From Bacteroidaceae bacterium (GTDB lineage Bacteria; Bacteroidota; Bacteroidia; Bacteroidales; Bacteroidaceae), in contig JAGCYD010000047.1 in the NCBI GenBank assembly GCA_017960985.1, positions 28,899 to 92,898 on the forward strand: 64,000 nt of DNA. Direction: 5' to 3'. Position numbers and translations under genes: made by a program. This document shows, in pieces, positions 16,517 to 25,500 of the stretch (its first letter is position 1; every line of letters begins with the position of its first letter). Below the pieces are notes generated by a model that ran no database searches, was not told the DNA's origin, and saw only the letters and a program-made list of their open reading frames with translations.

Positions 16517-17137
16517 ATGCACATCGCTATTGCCGGGAACATCGGCTGTGGAAAAACCACACTGACCAACATGCTTGCCAAGCGTTATGGCTGGACACCG
16601 CGGTTTGAGCCCGTGGACAACAACCCGTATCTGGAGGACTACTACGCCGACATGGAACGCTGGTCGTTCAACCTCCAGATTTATTTCCTCAACAAGCGTT
16701 TCCGCGATGTGGTAGAAATCAGTCAGTCGAAGGACTACATCATTCAGGACCGCACCATCTTCGAGGACGCCTGTATCTTCGCACCCAACCTGCACAATAA
16801 AGGACTGATGAGCGACCGCGATTTCAACAACTACCGCGAACTGTTTGACCTGATGATGTCCTTAGTGAAGTTGCCCGACTTGATGATATACATCCGCAGC
16901 AGCATATCCAACCTCGTAGAGCAAATCCAAAAGCGTGGCCGAAGTTATGAACAAAGCATACAGATTGACTATCTGCAAGGCCTCAACGATCTATACGAAG
17001 AATGGATCAAAACCTATACCGGTCCGTTACTTATCGTCGATGGCGATACATGTAAATTCGGCAACGACCCGAAAGCCTTTCAGACCATCACCGACCGCAT
17101 TGATGCCAACCTGTACGGACTATTTCCGTTAGACTAA
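16517..17137 (+). CDS. Deoxynucleoside kinase 2
   Basis: A 206-residue paralogue of the preceding gene, alignable end to end without large gaps: GNIGCGKTTL P-loop, ERWSFNLQIYFL, QDRTIFEDA and QKRGRSYEQSIQIDYLQGL. Compared with kinase 1 the P-loop has Cys for Ser and the DRS motif is DRT, changes close to the active site that could alter specificity. Tandem dNKs with split substrate ranges, sometimes acting as heterodimers (dAK/dGK), are known in lactobacilli. The gene ends at a strong bidirectional terminator shared with rmlB. Confidence 0.93.
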   Translation: MHIAIAGNIGCGKTTLTNMLAKRYGWTPRFEPVDNNPYLEDYYADMERWSFNLQIYFLNKRFRDVVEISQSKDYIIQDRTIFEDACIFAPNLHNKGLMSDRDFNNYRELFDLMMSLVKLPDLMIYIRSSISNLVEQIQKRGRSYEQSIQIDYLQGLNDLYEEWIKTYTGPLLIVDGDTCKFGNDPKAFQTITDRIDANLYGLFPLD

Positions 17138-17139
17138 AT

Positions 17140-17175
17140 AAGGAAAAGCACCGATGAAACGGTGCTTTTCCTTTA
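17140..17175. terminator. Bidirectional terminator between dNK 2 and rmlB
   Basis: 14-bp stem AAGGAAAAGCACCG/CGGTGCTTTTCCTT with a 6-nt loop. The right arm touches the rmlB stop codon. Confidence 0.9.
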
Positions 17176-18294
17176 TCTTCCCTTGTACATCTCCTCGTAG
17201 TACTTTTCGTACTCACCAGAAGTGATACGATCCATCCATTCCTGATGGTCGAGATACCAACGGACGGTTTTCTCGATACCTTCCTCAAACTGCAACGAAG
17301 GTTCCCAGCCCAGTTCGTTCTTCAACTTTCGACTGTCGATGGCATAACGCGCATCGTGTCCTAGACGGTCGGTAACATAAGTAATCAGATCGAGGTCGGT
17401 ACCCTCCGGACGCCCTAACAATCTGTCCACCGTTTTTATCACCACCTTGATAATGTCGATGTTCTTCCACTCGTTGAAACCGCCGATATTGTATGTCTCG
17501 GCTATCTTACCCCGATGGAAGATTGTGTCAATGGCACGAGCATGGTCCTCCACATAGAGCCAGTCGCGCACATTCTTGCCCTTTCCATATACGGGAAGAG
17601 GCTTGCGATGGCGAATGTTGTTGATGAACAGGGGTATCAACTTCTCGGGAAACTGATAGGGGCCATAGTTGTTGGAGCAGTTTGTGACAATGGTGGGCAT
17701 GCCATAGGTGTCGTGAAAGGCACGCACGAAATGGTCGCTGCTGGCTTTTGATGCCGAATAGGGCGAATGTGGCTGGTATTTCGTATCTTCCGTAAAGAAG
17801 GCCGAGCCATAAACCTCGTGGGCTGAAATCTCATCCTTGCGACCTTCGGGGGTGTCCATCTTCAAGGCACCATAGACCTCGTCGGTAGAGATGTGATAGA
17901 AGCGTTTGCCCTCGAACTTCTCTGGCAACGACTCCCAATATGTCTTGGCAGCTTGTAAAAGAGACAAGGTTCCCATAACATTGGTGCGGGCAAAAGTGAA
18001 TGGGTCTTTTATACTCCTGTCTACATGGCTCTCGGCTGCCAGATGGATAATGCCATCGACCTGCTCGTCCTGCATCAACTTCAGGAATCCCTCGAAGTCG
18101 CAGATATCCATGCGCACAAACTTGTAGTTGGGCTTATCCTCTAAATCTTTCAGATTCTCGAGATTACCAGCGTAGGTGAGTTTGTCGAGACAAATAATCT
18201 TGTACTCAGGATACTTATTGACAAAGAGGCGTACCACATGGTTCCCAATAAATCCGGCTCCACCAGTGATGACAATACTTTTCTTGTAATTCAT
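17173..18294 (-). CDS. rmlB: dTDP-glucose 4,6-dehydratase
   Basis: RmlB converts dTDP-glucose to dTDP-4-keto-6-deoxyglucose with bound NAD+, the second step toward dTDP-L-rhamnose. The 373-residue SDR-type enzyme shows the Rossmann motif TGGAGFIGNHV near the N-terminus, STDEVYGAL, and the catalytic YSASK. It is the third gene of rmlA-rmlD-rmlB, 17 nt after rmlD. The length is slightly above the ~350 typical, mainly through loop differences. Confidence 0.96.
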   Translation of the reverse strand: MNYKKSIVITGGAGFIGNHVVRLFVNKYPEYKIICLDKLTYAGNLENLKDLEDKPNYKFVRMDICDFEGFLKLMQDEQVDGIIHLAAESHVDRSIKDPFTFARTNVMGTLSLLQAAKTYWESLPEKFEGKRFYHISTDEVYGALKMDTPEGRKDEISAHEVYGSAFFTEDTKYQPHSPYSASKASSDHFVRAFHDTYGMPTIVTNCSNNYGPYQFPEKLIPLFINNIRHRKPLPVYGKGKNVRDWLYVEDHARAIDTIFHRGKIAETYNIGGFNEWKNIDIIKVVIKTVDRLLGRPEGTDLDLITYVTDRLGHDARYAIDSRKLKNELGWEPSLQFEEGIEKTVRWYLDHQEWMDRITSGEYEKYYEEMYKGR

Positions 18295-18311
18295 AACTCA
18301 CAATTCATAAT

Positions 18312-19238
18312 TCACAATAAGTTAGCAAGACACTTACGAAGACTGTCGGTCCAATAAGGGATGTGCAAACCAAATGTCTGCTTGATTTTTGTCTTGTCCA
18401 ATACGGAATAGGCCGGTCGATGGACTGGGCTCGGGAACTCATCGCTGTGACAAGGCTGAATGTCACACGCGGTCTGACCGCTAATCTCTGCTATGGCCTT
18501 CGTGAAGTCGAACCAAGAACAAACGCCCTCATTGGAATAATGATAGATTCCCGACTTGTTGTAGAGATGAGGACCATTTACCATTTGACATTCAACATTT
18601 GACATCTTATAGTCTTCCAGAATGGTAACAATGGCTTTTGCCAAATCAAGGGCATAAGTCGGTGTCCCGCACTGGTCGAAGACCACCTTTAGTTGTGGTT
18701 TCGTGGCAGTCAGTTGGAGCATCGTCTTTACAAAGTTTTTGCCATATTCCGAATAAAGCCAAGCCGTACGCAAAATCACATGATTGCAACCTGTAGCCTG
18801 AATATTTTGCTCGCCCTCCAGTTTTGTGGCTCCATAAACGCCTGTGGGCTTTCCCTGTTGTTCCTCACGACAAGGTACATTGTAAGGATCTCCGCCAAAA
18901 ACATAGTCAGTGCTGATGTGTATCAGCAACCCTCCTACGCGCTTCATGGCTTCTGCCAATATCCGTGGTGCCGTAGCATTGAGCTGGCGCGCCCGTTCCT
19001 CATCGCTCTCGGCCTTGTCCACATTCGTGTAGGCCGCGCAGTTCACGATAACCTGTATATTTTCGGCATCCACCATGTGGTTCACGGCCTGAGCATCAGT
19101 CATATCCAGTAACGTCGTGGCCACTCCATCAGATTCCACCACATCCGTAAAGATATAGTGATTGGTGGACTGGTCGGCGGCAACAAGTCGCATCTCACGC
19201 CCTAACTGCCCATTCGCACCCGTTACAAGTATGTTCAT
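18312..19238 (-). CDS. rmlD: dTDP-4-dehydrorhamnose reductase with a repeat-derived insertion
   Basis: RmlD reduces dTDP-4-keto-L-rhamnose to dTDP-L-rhamnose. The 308-residue SDR protein shows [13 protein letters not shown] at the N-terminus, STDYVFGGD and the catalytic YGATK. Around residues 210-228 it carries [18 protein letters not shown] ahead of the conserved [16 protein letters not shown]; the extra residues are encoded by an ATTTGACATT micro-repeat (18573-18610) also found between nusA and infB. The reading frame stays open, so the protein is probably functional. The start overlaps the rmlA stop by 4 nt. Confidence 0.94.
   Translation of the reverse strand: MNILVTGANGQLGREMRLVAADQSTNHYIFTDVVESDGVATTLLDMTDAQAVNHMVDAENIQVIVNCAAYTNVDKAESDEERARQLNATAPRILAEAMKRVGGLLIHISTDYVFGGDPYNVPCREEQQGKPTGVYGATKLEGEQNIQATGCNHVILRTAWLYSEYGKNFVKTMLQLTATKPQLKVVFDQCGTPTYALDLAKAIVTILEDYKMSNVECQMVNGPHLYNKSGIYHYSNEGVCSWFDFTKAIAEISGQTACDIQPCHSDEFPSPVHRPAYSVLDKTKIKQTFGLHIPYWTDSLRKCLANLL
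18573..18610 (-). repeat. Micro-repeat in frame inside rmlD
   Basis: CATTTGACATTCAACATTTG and flanks match, in reverse complement, the intergenic cluster at 9200-9240. It is translated as roughly [12 protein letters not shown]. Confidence 0.75.
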
Positions 19239-20149
19239 CCTTCTAATCCTTCTGCACCAAAACGCTTCACATCGTCAATTACCTTCAGCAGGTATTGTCC
19301 GTATTGATTCTTCAGCATTGGCTTTGCTATCTCACGCATCCGCTCCTCCGAAATCCACCCTTTACGATAGGCAATTCCTTCCAAGCAGGCCACTTTCAAT
19401 CCTTGTCGCTTTTCCAACACCTCAATATAAGTAGAGGCTTCCGAAAGCGATTCGTGGGTACCCGTATCAAGCCAGGCAAATCCACGGCCCAGTGTCAATA
19501 CCTTCAGTTCACCATCCGAAAGGAACTGCTGATTAACGGTAGTAATTTCCAGTTCTCCTCGGGCAGAAGGCTTAATGCTGGCAGCCACATCCACCACCTT
19601 GTTGGGATAGAAATAAAGACCAACCACAGCATAATTGCTCTTCGGATTTTCTGGCTTTTCCTCGATGGAAAGGCAATTCCCCTGCTTATCAAACTCTGCC
19701 ACGCCATAGCGCTCGGGGTCGTTCACCCAATAGCCGAACACCGTAGCCTTGCCATCCTTCTCAGCAGTTTCTACGGCCTGATGGAGCAACTGCGAAAAGC
19801 CTGCACCGTGGAAAATATTATCTCCCAGCACCAGACAGGCAGCATCATTGCCAATAAAATCGCGGCCGATAATGAAAGCCTGAGCCAGTCCATCGGGACT
19901 GGGCTGCTCTGCATACTCAAAATGCACGCCGAAGTCGCTACCATCTCCCAATAGCCGACGGAAACCAGGCAAATCATGAGGTGTTGAGATAATCAAAATC
20001 TCACGGATACCAGCCGTCATCAGCACACTGATGGGATAATAAATCATGGGCTTGTCATAAATGGGCAGCATCTGCTTGCTTACACCCTTTGTAATCGGAT
20101 AAAGGCGTGTACCGCTACCACCCGCCAATACAATTCCTTTCATAGGCAA
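19235..20149 (-). CDS. rmlA: Glucose-1-phosphate thymidylyltransferase
   Basis: RmlA joins glucose-1-phosphate and dTTP to make dTDP-glucose, the entry step to dTDP-rhamnose. The 304-residue protein has the nucleotidyltransferase signature [19 protein letters not shown] and the motifs VLGDNIFHG and [19 protein letters not shown]. It is first in rmlA-rmlD-rmlB; rmlC (3,5-epimerase), needed for rhamnose, is not in the window. A TATTTTTG -7 box is 13 nt upstream of the start. Confidence 0.97.
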   Translation of the reverse strand: MPMKGIVLAGGSGTRLYPITKGVSKQMLPIYDKPMIYYPISVLMTAGIREILIISTPHDLPGFRRLLGDGSDFGVHFEYAEQPSPDGLAQAFIIGRDFIGNDAACLVLGDNIFHGAGFSQLLHQAVETAEKDGKATVFGYWVNDPERYGVAEFDKQGNCLSIEEKPENPKSNYAVVGLYFYPNKVVDVAASIKPSARGELEITTVNQQFLSDGELKVLTLGRGFAWLDTGTHESLSEASTYIEVLEKRQGLKVACLEGIAYRKGWISEERMREIAKPMLKNQYGQYLLKVIDDVKRFGAEGLEG

Positions 20150-20162
20150 TGATTAATTGGTA

Positions 20163-20170
20163 CAAAAATA
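20163..20170 (-). promoter_or_regulatory. -7 box of rmlA
   Basis: TATTTTTG on the minus strand, 13 nt ahead of the ATG. The -33 part is not clear; the region overlaps the divergent tRNA-Ser promoter. Confidence 0.5.
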
Positions 20171-20178
20171 CTGGTTTT

Positions 20179-20210
20179 TTTGCAATAAAACGAAAAAATC
20201 CTTACTTTTG
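20179..20210 (+). promoter_or_regulatory. Promoter of tRNA-Ser
   Basis: TTTG at 20179-20182, 20 nt, TACTTTTG at 20203-20210. Confidence 0.8.
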
Positions 20211-20259
20211 TGCCCGATATGGAGAAAACCTCCACTATCACGATTGACAAGTTGAACAA

Positions 20260-20346
20260 GGAGAGATGCCAGAGAGGTCGAATGGACCGCACTCGAAATG
20301 CGGCGTACGGGCGACTGTACCCTGGGTTCGAATCCCAGTCTCTCCG
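20260..20346 (+). tRNA. tRNA-Ser (CGA)
   Basis: An 87-nt tRNA with acceptor stem GGAGAGA/TCTCTCC, anticodon stem-loop CCGCACTCGAAATGCGG (anticodon CGA), the long variable arm typical of serine tRNAs, and T-arm CTGGGTTCGAATCCCAG. CCA is not encoded. Confidence 0.95.
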
Positions 20347-20349
20347 CTC

Positions 20350-20388
20350 AAGAGACAGACTTCATACGGAGTCTGTCTCTTTCTTTTT
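20350..20388. terminator. Bidirectional terminator between tRNA-Ser and purN
   Basis: 12-bp stem AAGAGACAGACT/AGTCTGTCTCTT with an 8-nt loop followed by a T-rich tract; the left side is less A-rich. Confidence 0.88.
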
Positions 20389-20963
20389 TACAACTCCTCC
20401 AAGAGTTGTTCGATAACAGCAGGGTAATATTTCATTTCCAATTCATGCTCCTTCTCCGCGATGTCATCAGGTGTGTCATCAGGAGAAAGAGGGACGGAAT
20501 ACTGAACGATAATCTCACCGCCATCGCATACCGAACTGACATAGTGAACCGTCATACCCGTCTCGGTATCACCAGCCGCCTTTACGGCCTCATGAACATG
20601 ATGCCCCCACATTCCCTTACCCCCATGGCGAGGAAGCAACGAAGGGTGGATATTTACTATACGATGCGTGTATGCATTGACAAGAAAGTCGGGAATTATC
20701 GGCAGAAAACCAGCCAGAACAATCATGCTGATATCATACTTTCTCAACAGCGGCAACATTACCGACTCGTCATTCAGTTCCACCTTTGTCACCACCATCG
20801 ACGGCACACCCAACTCGCGAGCACGCACCAAAGCATAGGCATCCGTGCGGTTGCTTAACACTAGGGCAACTCGTATGTCGTCACTCCCAGAGAAATATCG
20901 TATCAGATTCTCGCAGTTGCTTCCTTCGCCAGAAGCAAATACAGCAATATTCTTTTTACCCAT
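20388..20963 (-). CDS. purN: Phosphoribosylglycinamide formyltransferase
   Basis: PurN transfers a formyl group from 10-formyl-THF to GAR in purine synthesis. The protein has the N-terminal [16 protein letters not shown] phosphate-binding region, the catalytic [11 protein letters not shown] (Asn and His) and the Asp in [19 protein letters not shown] choose ATG 20963 (MGKKNIAVF, 191 aa) because the longer start at 20984 lies inside the -7 box. The promoter is divergent from and adjacent to that of rubrerythrin. Confidence 0.95.
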   Translation of the reverse strand: MGKKNIAVFASGEGSNCENLIRYFSGSDDIRVALVLSNRTDAYALVRARELGVPSMVVTKVELNDESVMLPLLRKYDISMIVLAGFLPIIPDFLVNAYTHRIVNIHPSLLPRHGGKGMWGHHVHEAVKAAGDTETGMTVHYVSSVCDGGEIIVQYSVPLSPDDTPDDIAEKEHELEMKYYPAVIEQLLEEL

Positions 20964-20981
20964 AATACCACTTTTCGGCTG

Positions 20982-21012
20982 CAAAGATACACATTTTTGC
21001 CCGTCGTGGCAA
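20982..21012 (-). promoter_or_regulatory. Promoter of purN
   Basis: TTG (21010-21012, minus strand), 20 nt, TATCTTTG (20982-20989). It sets the purN start at 20963. Confidence 0.8.
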
Positions 21013-21019
21013 GAATCGT

Positions 21020-21050
21020 TTTGTTTATTAAATACTTATTCTTATCTTTG
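21020..21050 (+). promoter_or_regulatory. Promoter of rubrerythrin
   Basis: TTTG at 21020-21023, 19 nt, TATCTTTG at 21043-21050, back to back with the purN promoter. Confidence 0.85.
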
Positions 21051-21078
21051 CCTTCACAACCTTTTAATTTTTAAGCTT

Positions 21079-21621
21079 ATGAAAAAGAATCCTTATGCTG
21101 GAACGCAGACCGAGAAGAATCTGATGGAAGCATTCGCCGGTGAATCACAGGCTCGCAACAAGTACACCTACTTTGCATCGAAAGCCAAGAAAGAAGGTTA
21201 CGAACAGATTGCCGCACTTTTCTTGAAGACGGCAGACAACGAAAAAGAACATGCCAAGATATGGTTCAAGGAACTGAATGGTATCGGTGACACAGCAGAG
21301 AACTTGATAGAAGCAGCCAATGGTGAAAACTACGAATGGACCGATATGTATGCCGGCTTTGCCGAAACTGCTGAAAAGGAAGGTTTCACCGAGTTGGCCA
21401 AGAAATTCCGCCTCATCGCTGCCATCGAGAAGCATCACGAGGAGCGTTATCGTGCATTGCTAAAAAATGTCGAAATGCAGGAAGTTTTCAAGAAAAGCGA
21501 GGTAAAAGTATGGGAATGCCGCAACTGCGGACATATCGTAGTGGGCACAGAGGCCCCCGAAATCTGTCCCGCTTGTGCCCACCCACAGGCCTACTTCGAG
21601 GTTCACGCAGAAAACTATTAG
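21079..21621 (+). CDS. rbr: Rubrerythrin
   Basis: A diiron peroxidase that removes hydrogen peroxide in anaerobes. The 180-residue protein has a ferritin-like domain with iron ligands in [24 protein letters not shown] and [10 protein letters not shown], followed by a C-terminal rubredoxin domain with two Cys pairs (CRNCGH and CPACAHP). The start follows a strong promoter and a 28-nt leader. An upstream in-frame extension to 20845 has no support. It is monocistronic, ended by the terminator at 21640. Confidence 0.97.
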   Translation: MKKNPYAGTQTEKNLMEAFAGESQARNKYTYFASKAKKEGYEQIAALFLKTADNEKEHAKIWFKELNGIGDTAENLIEAANGENYEWTDMYAGFAETAEKEGFTELAKKFRLIAAIEKHHEERYRALLKNVEMQEVFKKSEVKVWECRNCGHIVVGTEAPEICPACAHPQAYFEVHAENY

Positions 21622-21639
21622 TCAAAAACTTCAACATTT

Positions 21640-21669
21640 AAGAAGGGCACCAAATGGCGCCCTTCTTTC
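21640..21669. terminator. Bidirectional terminator between rbr and luxS
   Basis: 9-bp stem AAGAAGGGC/GCCCTTCTT with a 10-nt loop and T/A-rich flanks. Confidence 0.85.
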
Positions 21670-21671
21670 AT

Positions 21672-22166
21672 TTATGCATCGGCAAACACCTTGCCGTCTT
21701 CCAAAGTGACTTGGAGCTTAGCATATTCGCTGTGGAAGTCGTTTTTCAGACGGTCTAAATAGCGCTGGCACTCCCATTTGCACATCGGCAGATCATGAAG
21801 CAAATAGTTTCCACAAGTTTCTGGCGTAGTGGCAGGAACTTCCTGCTGGGTGAGCATCCACTCCAAGCATTGAATGGTCAGGTCTCGCATGTCTTGCACA
21901 GAATAATCGCCCGTCATCACCACATACATTCCCGTCAGACAACCCATAGGGCCTACATAAACAACATCATCCTTAACCGATGAATTTCGAAACCAAGTTG
22001 CCATCAGGTGCTCTATGCTATGCATGGCTGCAGGGGCTACCGCCGGTTCCTTATTGGGTTCTGTGATGCGAAGGTCAAATGTGGTAAAGCCTTTATCTTT
22101 TCTCGACACATAGATGCCTGGCTTTAACTTAGTATGGTCAATAGTAAAACTTTGTATTACTTCCAT
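21672..22166 (-). CDS. luxS: S-ribosylhomocysteine lyase LuxS
   Basis: LuxS cleaves S-ribosylhomocysteine to homocysteine and DPD, the precursor of autoinducer-2, in the activated methyl cycle. The 164-residue protein carries the metal-binding HSIEH (His49, Glu52, His53), the catalytic Cys76 in GPMGCLTG and Cys118 in ETCGN. All active-site residues are present. It has a -7 box TAACTTTG at 22192-22199. No pfs/mtnN neighbour is present. Confidence 0.97.
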   Translation of the reverse strand: MEVIQSFTIDHTKLKPGIYVSRKDKGFTTFDLRITEPNKEPAVAPAAMHSIEHLMATWFRNSSVKDDVVYVGPMGCLTGMYVVMTGDYSVQDMRDLTIQCLEWMLTQQEVPATTPETCGNYLLHDLPMCKWECQRYLDRLKNDFHSEYAKLQVTLEDGKVFADA

Positions 22167-22191
22167 TGTCAGCCTTAGATTTCTTTAGTTG

Positions 22192-22199
22192 CAAAGTTA
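22192..22199 (-). promoter_or_regulatory. -7 box of luxS
   Basis: TAACTTTG on the minus strand, 25 nt before the ATG; no clear -33 element. Confidence 0.55.
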
Positions 22200-22324
22200 G
22201 TGATTACTTTCTACATTTAGAATAAGACTGGACGATTATTTGTGTTAAATCAAGTTATTATGATAAGTTCCATATGAATGTCGGCATTTAAAGTATTGCT
22301 GATGGATAACCAAAGTAACACATC

Positions 22325-22415
22325 TCTTGCGTCACAATTGTGGCGCAAGAGAATCATAGTGTTTCTTTCGGCAATCATTAGTTATTCAATGCTTGCGTCA
22401 CAATTGTGGCGCAAG
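22325..22415. repeat. Two copies of a 24-bp palindrome, 66 bp apart
   Basis: Near-perfect palindromes with CTTGCG outer arms and a CACAATTGTG centre occur at 22326-22349 and 22392-22415, one mismatch between arms. The rest of the 389-bp luxS/PL11 intergenic region (22200-22555) is AT-rich and shows no other clear site. The repeats could be operator sites for the downstream lyase gene or a short repeat family; the plus-strand reading frame through them repeats LASQLWRK. Confidence 0.7.
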
Positions 22416-22555
22416 AACAAATATATGTATTCTCATATCCATCTTATGCAGATTGCTACAATTTTAGTATTTTCTGCGACTATATTTTTAAGCAATTCGT
22501 ATCATTTTACTGAACTTTGCAAACAGAAAAGTTTTACACTATAAACACACTCACC

Positions 22556-25500
22556 ATGAGAAACCGAAATTCACTCTTGTTACTCTTGTTTCTTCTATTA
22601 AGTTCAGGAACTATTCTAGCTCAAACCCAGCGTGCCCTATGGGGCTCTATCAACGGAACAAAGAACGCTTCGCTCGGAGACTACCAGCAATACACAGGCA
22701 AGGTGCTCATTTCTTGGCGAATGTTACCAGAAGATAATGCTGATACGGGATTTGACCTCTATCGCCGACAGGGGACAGGAGAAGAAACAAAGATAGCCTC
22801 TGGTATCAAGGGACGGACGAATTACCAAGATACATCAGCCAGTGGCAGTACCGACAACTATTATCGCCTGACCTATGCCAACCAATCAGCCACATTGGCC
22901 ACTTACACCTTGCCTGCAGCGCAGGTGAGCGGCGGACTGCCTTATATTTCCATCCCCCTGAGAGGCACGACTGATGTAACCTCCTATTCCGACCTCATCT
23001 ATCAAGCCAACGACTGTTCGGTGGGCGACCTCGACGGCGACGGTGAGATGGAGGTAGTCGTGAAGCGATTGCTTACTGTATTGAACAGTGACGGAGGTGT
23101 AATCAGCGACGGCACAGGTGCCGGCGACTCTGATACGCGCGCGCGTCATACTATTATATGGGATGCCTACAAACTGGACGGCACCTTTCTTTGGCGCGTG
23201 AAGTCGGGTCCCAATATCATACTTGGCAACAGTTCCAACTTTGCCGTGGTGGACTTGGACGGTGACGGAAAATGTGAGTTTGTTACAAAAACGGGTGAAG
23301 GCACAGTCTTTGGCGACGGCACGGAGATAGGCGACACGGACAACGACGGTGTGACCGACTACCGTAGCCGATGGCCTGCTGGCCACTATACAGGCGACGG
23401 TCCCAATGGCTATGGTGGCCCAGAGTTCTTCTCCGTTGTCGATGGCACTACGGGACGCGAACTGGCGCGTGCCAATTTCATTGCCCGTGGTCCCGAGGGG
23501 CAAACGCCTGCACAGTGGGCTGCCAATTGGGAAGCCAACGACTGGGCATGGGATCCTCGTACGAGTAAGTACGCATGGAAACTGGCCAATTCACTCCGCG
23601 TTGGTGCGGCCTCCTTCGATGGTCAGACTAATCAGATATTCCTCGGTCGTGGGGTTTATGGCCGCACTATCGTAGAAGGCTGGAAATATGCCAATGGTAC
23701 ACTGACCAGAATGTGGAAACTGGACACAAGCACCTCGGGGGGTAACAACAAGGACGGCAAGCCCAACAGTGCCTATGCCGGTCAGGGCAACCACTCCTTT
23801 AATGTGGCCGACTTGGATGGCGACGGAAAGGATGAGGTAATGTATGGCTCCTGCGCTTTCGACAACGACGGCACGGGACTCTGGAGCACAGGCCTGGGGC
23901 ATGGCGATGCCAACCATGTGGGCAAGTTCCTGCCTGACCGTGAAGGGCTACAGGTTTTCCACTGCCTGGAGAACGGCAAGACACAGATTGCCCTGCATGA
24001 TGCCGCCACAGGCGCCACCATCTGGGAAAAAGTAGCAGCGGAGGACAACGACATGGGGCGCTGCATGGTGGCCGACATCGACCCCAACTCGCCAGGCTGC
24101 GAGTTCTGGATGTACGGCAACTGGGTATATGACCAAAACGGCAACGACCTTGGTTACAATTGCGCTTCGGCCAATATGGGCATCTGGTTCGATGGTACAT
24201 TGACGCGCCAACTCATCGACGGCGACAAAATTGATGGCTCACTGGGTCGAACCTTCACGCTCTACCGTTACAATATGTCGTACAACAACGGTTCGAAGAA
24301 GAACCCGGGTTTCGTGGGCGACTTCCTGGGCGACTGGCGTGAGGAAATCATCATGCCCAGTGCCGACAAGGTGACCGACCTAAAGATATTCACCACTTGG
24401 TACCCCTCCGACCACATGTTCCCCTGGCTCATGACCGACCACACCTACCTGATGAGTTGCATCAACGAGAATGTAGGCTACAACCAACCCACCAACCTGG
24501 GCTACTACCTGGGCACAGACCTCACGAGCGATGCCGAGGCGTGGGAGGCTGCAGGCTGTCCAAATGTCTCGACTTGGGGAGCCAAGCCTGCGGCGGGCAC
24601 CTATTATTTATATAATGTAGAGGCACAGCAGTTCATTACCTCCGGTCACTGGTGGGGCACCCACGCCGCACTCGACGACGACGGCATGGCACTGACTCTG
24701 GCAGGAAGCGGCGACACCTATACACTTTCCACCACAGTAGCCTTCTCGGGCCGCTATCTGGGCTCCGACCTTTACATGGACAACAAAACGGCTGCGGAGT
24801 GGACTTTCGAGAAAGTGGAGGGAAGCGACCTGACATACACCGTGCGTCTGGGCAGCGACTATCTGACCTATATCGGCAACAACAATGTAGCCACAACCAC
24901 TACACCTACCACCGAGGCAAGCCATTGGCAACTTATACGCTACAATCAACTTGTTTCAAGATTATCCACAGCCACTCCACAGAATCCTATCGATGCTTCG
25001 TTCTATATGACCAACGCCCGTGTACGTCGCGGTTGGCCAAAAGCCATCAGCGGAACGGACCTTTCGGACTTCGGCGACTTCAACACGAATAGCGAAGGGC
25101 TGTATGCAGGTGGCGTTGCCGCCTATGGACAATGGCACAAGACCTTCGACAACTATCAGGAACTGGAAAATCTTCCTAATGGAGTTTATCAAATATGGGT
25201 CAAGGGATTCTATCGTGAGAATGCTGACTATCCAGAAATTCCTTATCTCTATGCTAACGAGATAAGGGCTCCACTCAAGAAGATGGGCAATATCGGTACA
25301 GAAAATGCCAAACAGGCAGCGAAAGCATTACGAGATGATACCTACCTCATCGGTCCAATAACAACCATGGTGACTAATAACAGTTTGCGTATTGGGGTAA
25401 AAAGTGATGCCGATATTGACTGGGCCACATTCCGACAATTCACCATACACTATTTAGGGTCGTCATGGGCATGTGGTGATATAAATGTGGACGGGGTCGT

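Noticed and set aside
20210-20416. A 68-codon frame through tRNA-Ser
   Set aside because: It lies over a tRNA and its terminator.
22278-22544. An 88-codon frame between luxS and the PL11 gene with LASQLWRK repeated
   Set aside because: The repeated peptide is only the translation of the 24-bp palindromes; no start signal or family. A small real peptide cannot be fully excluded.
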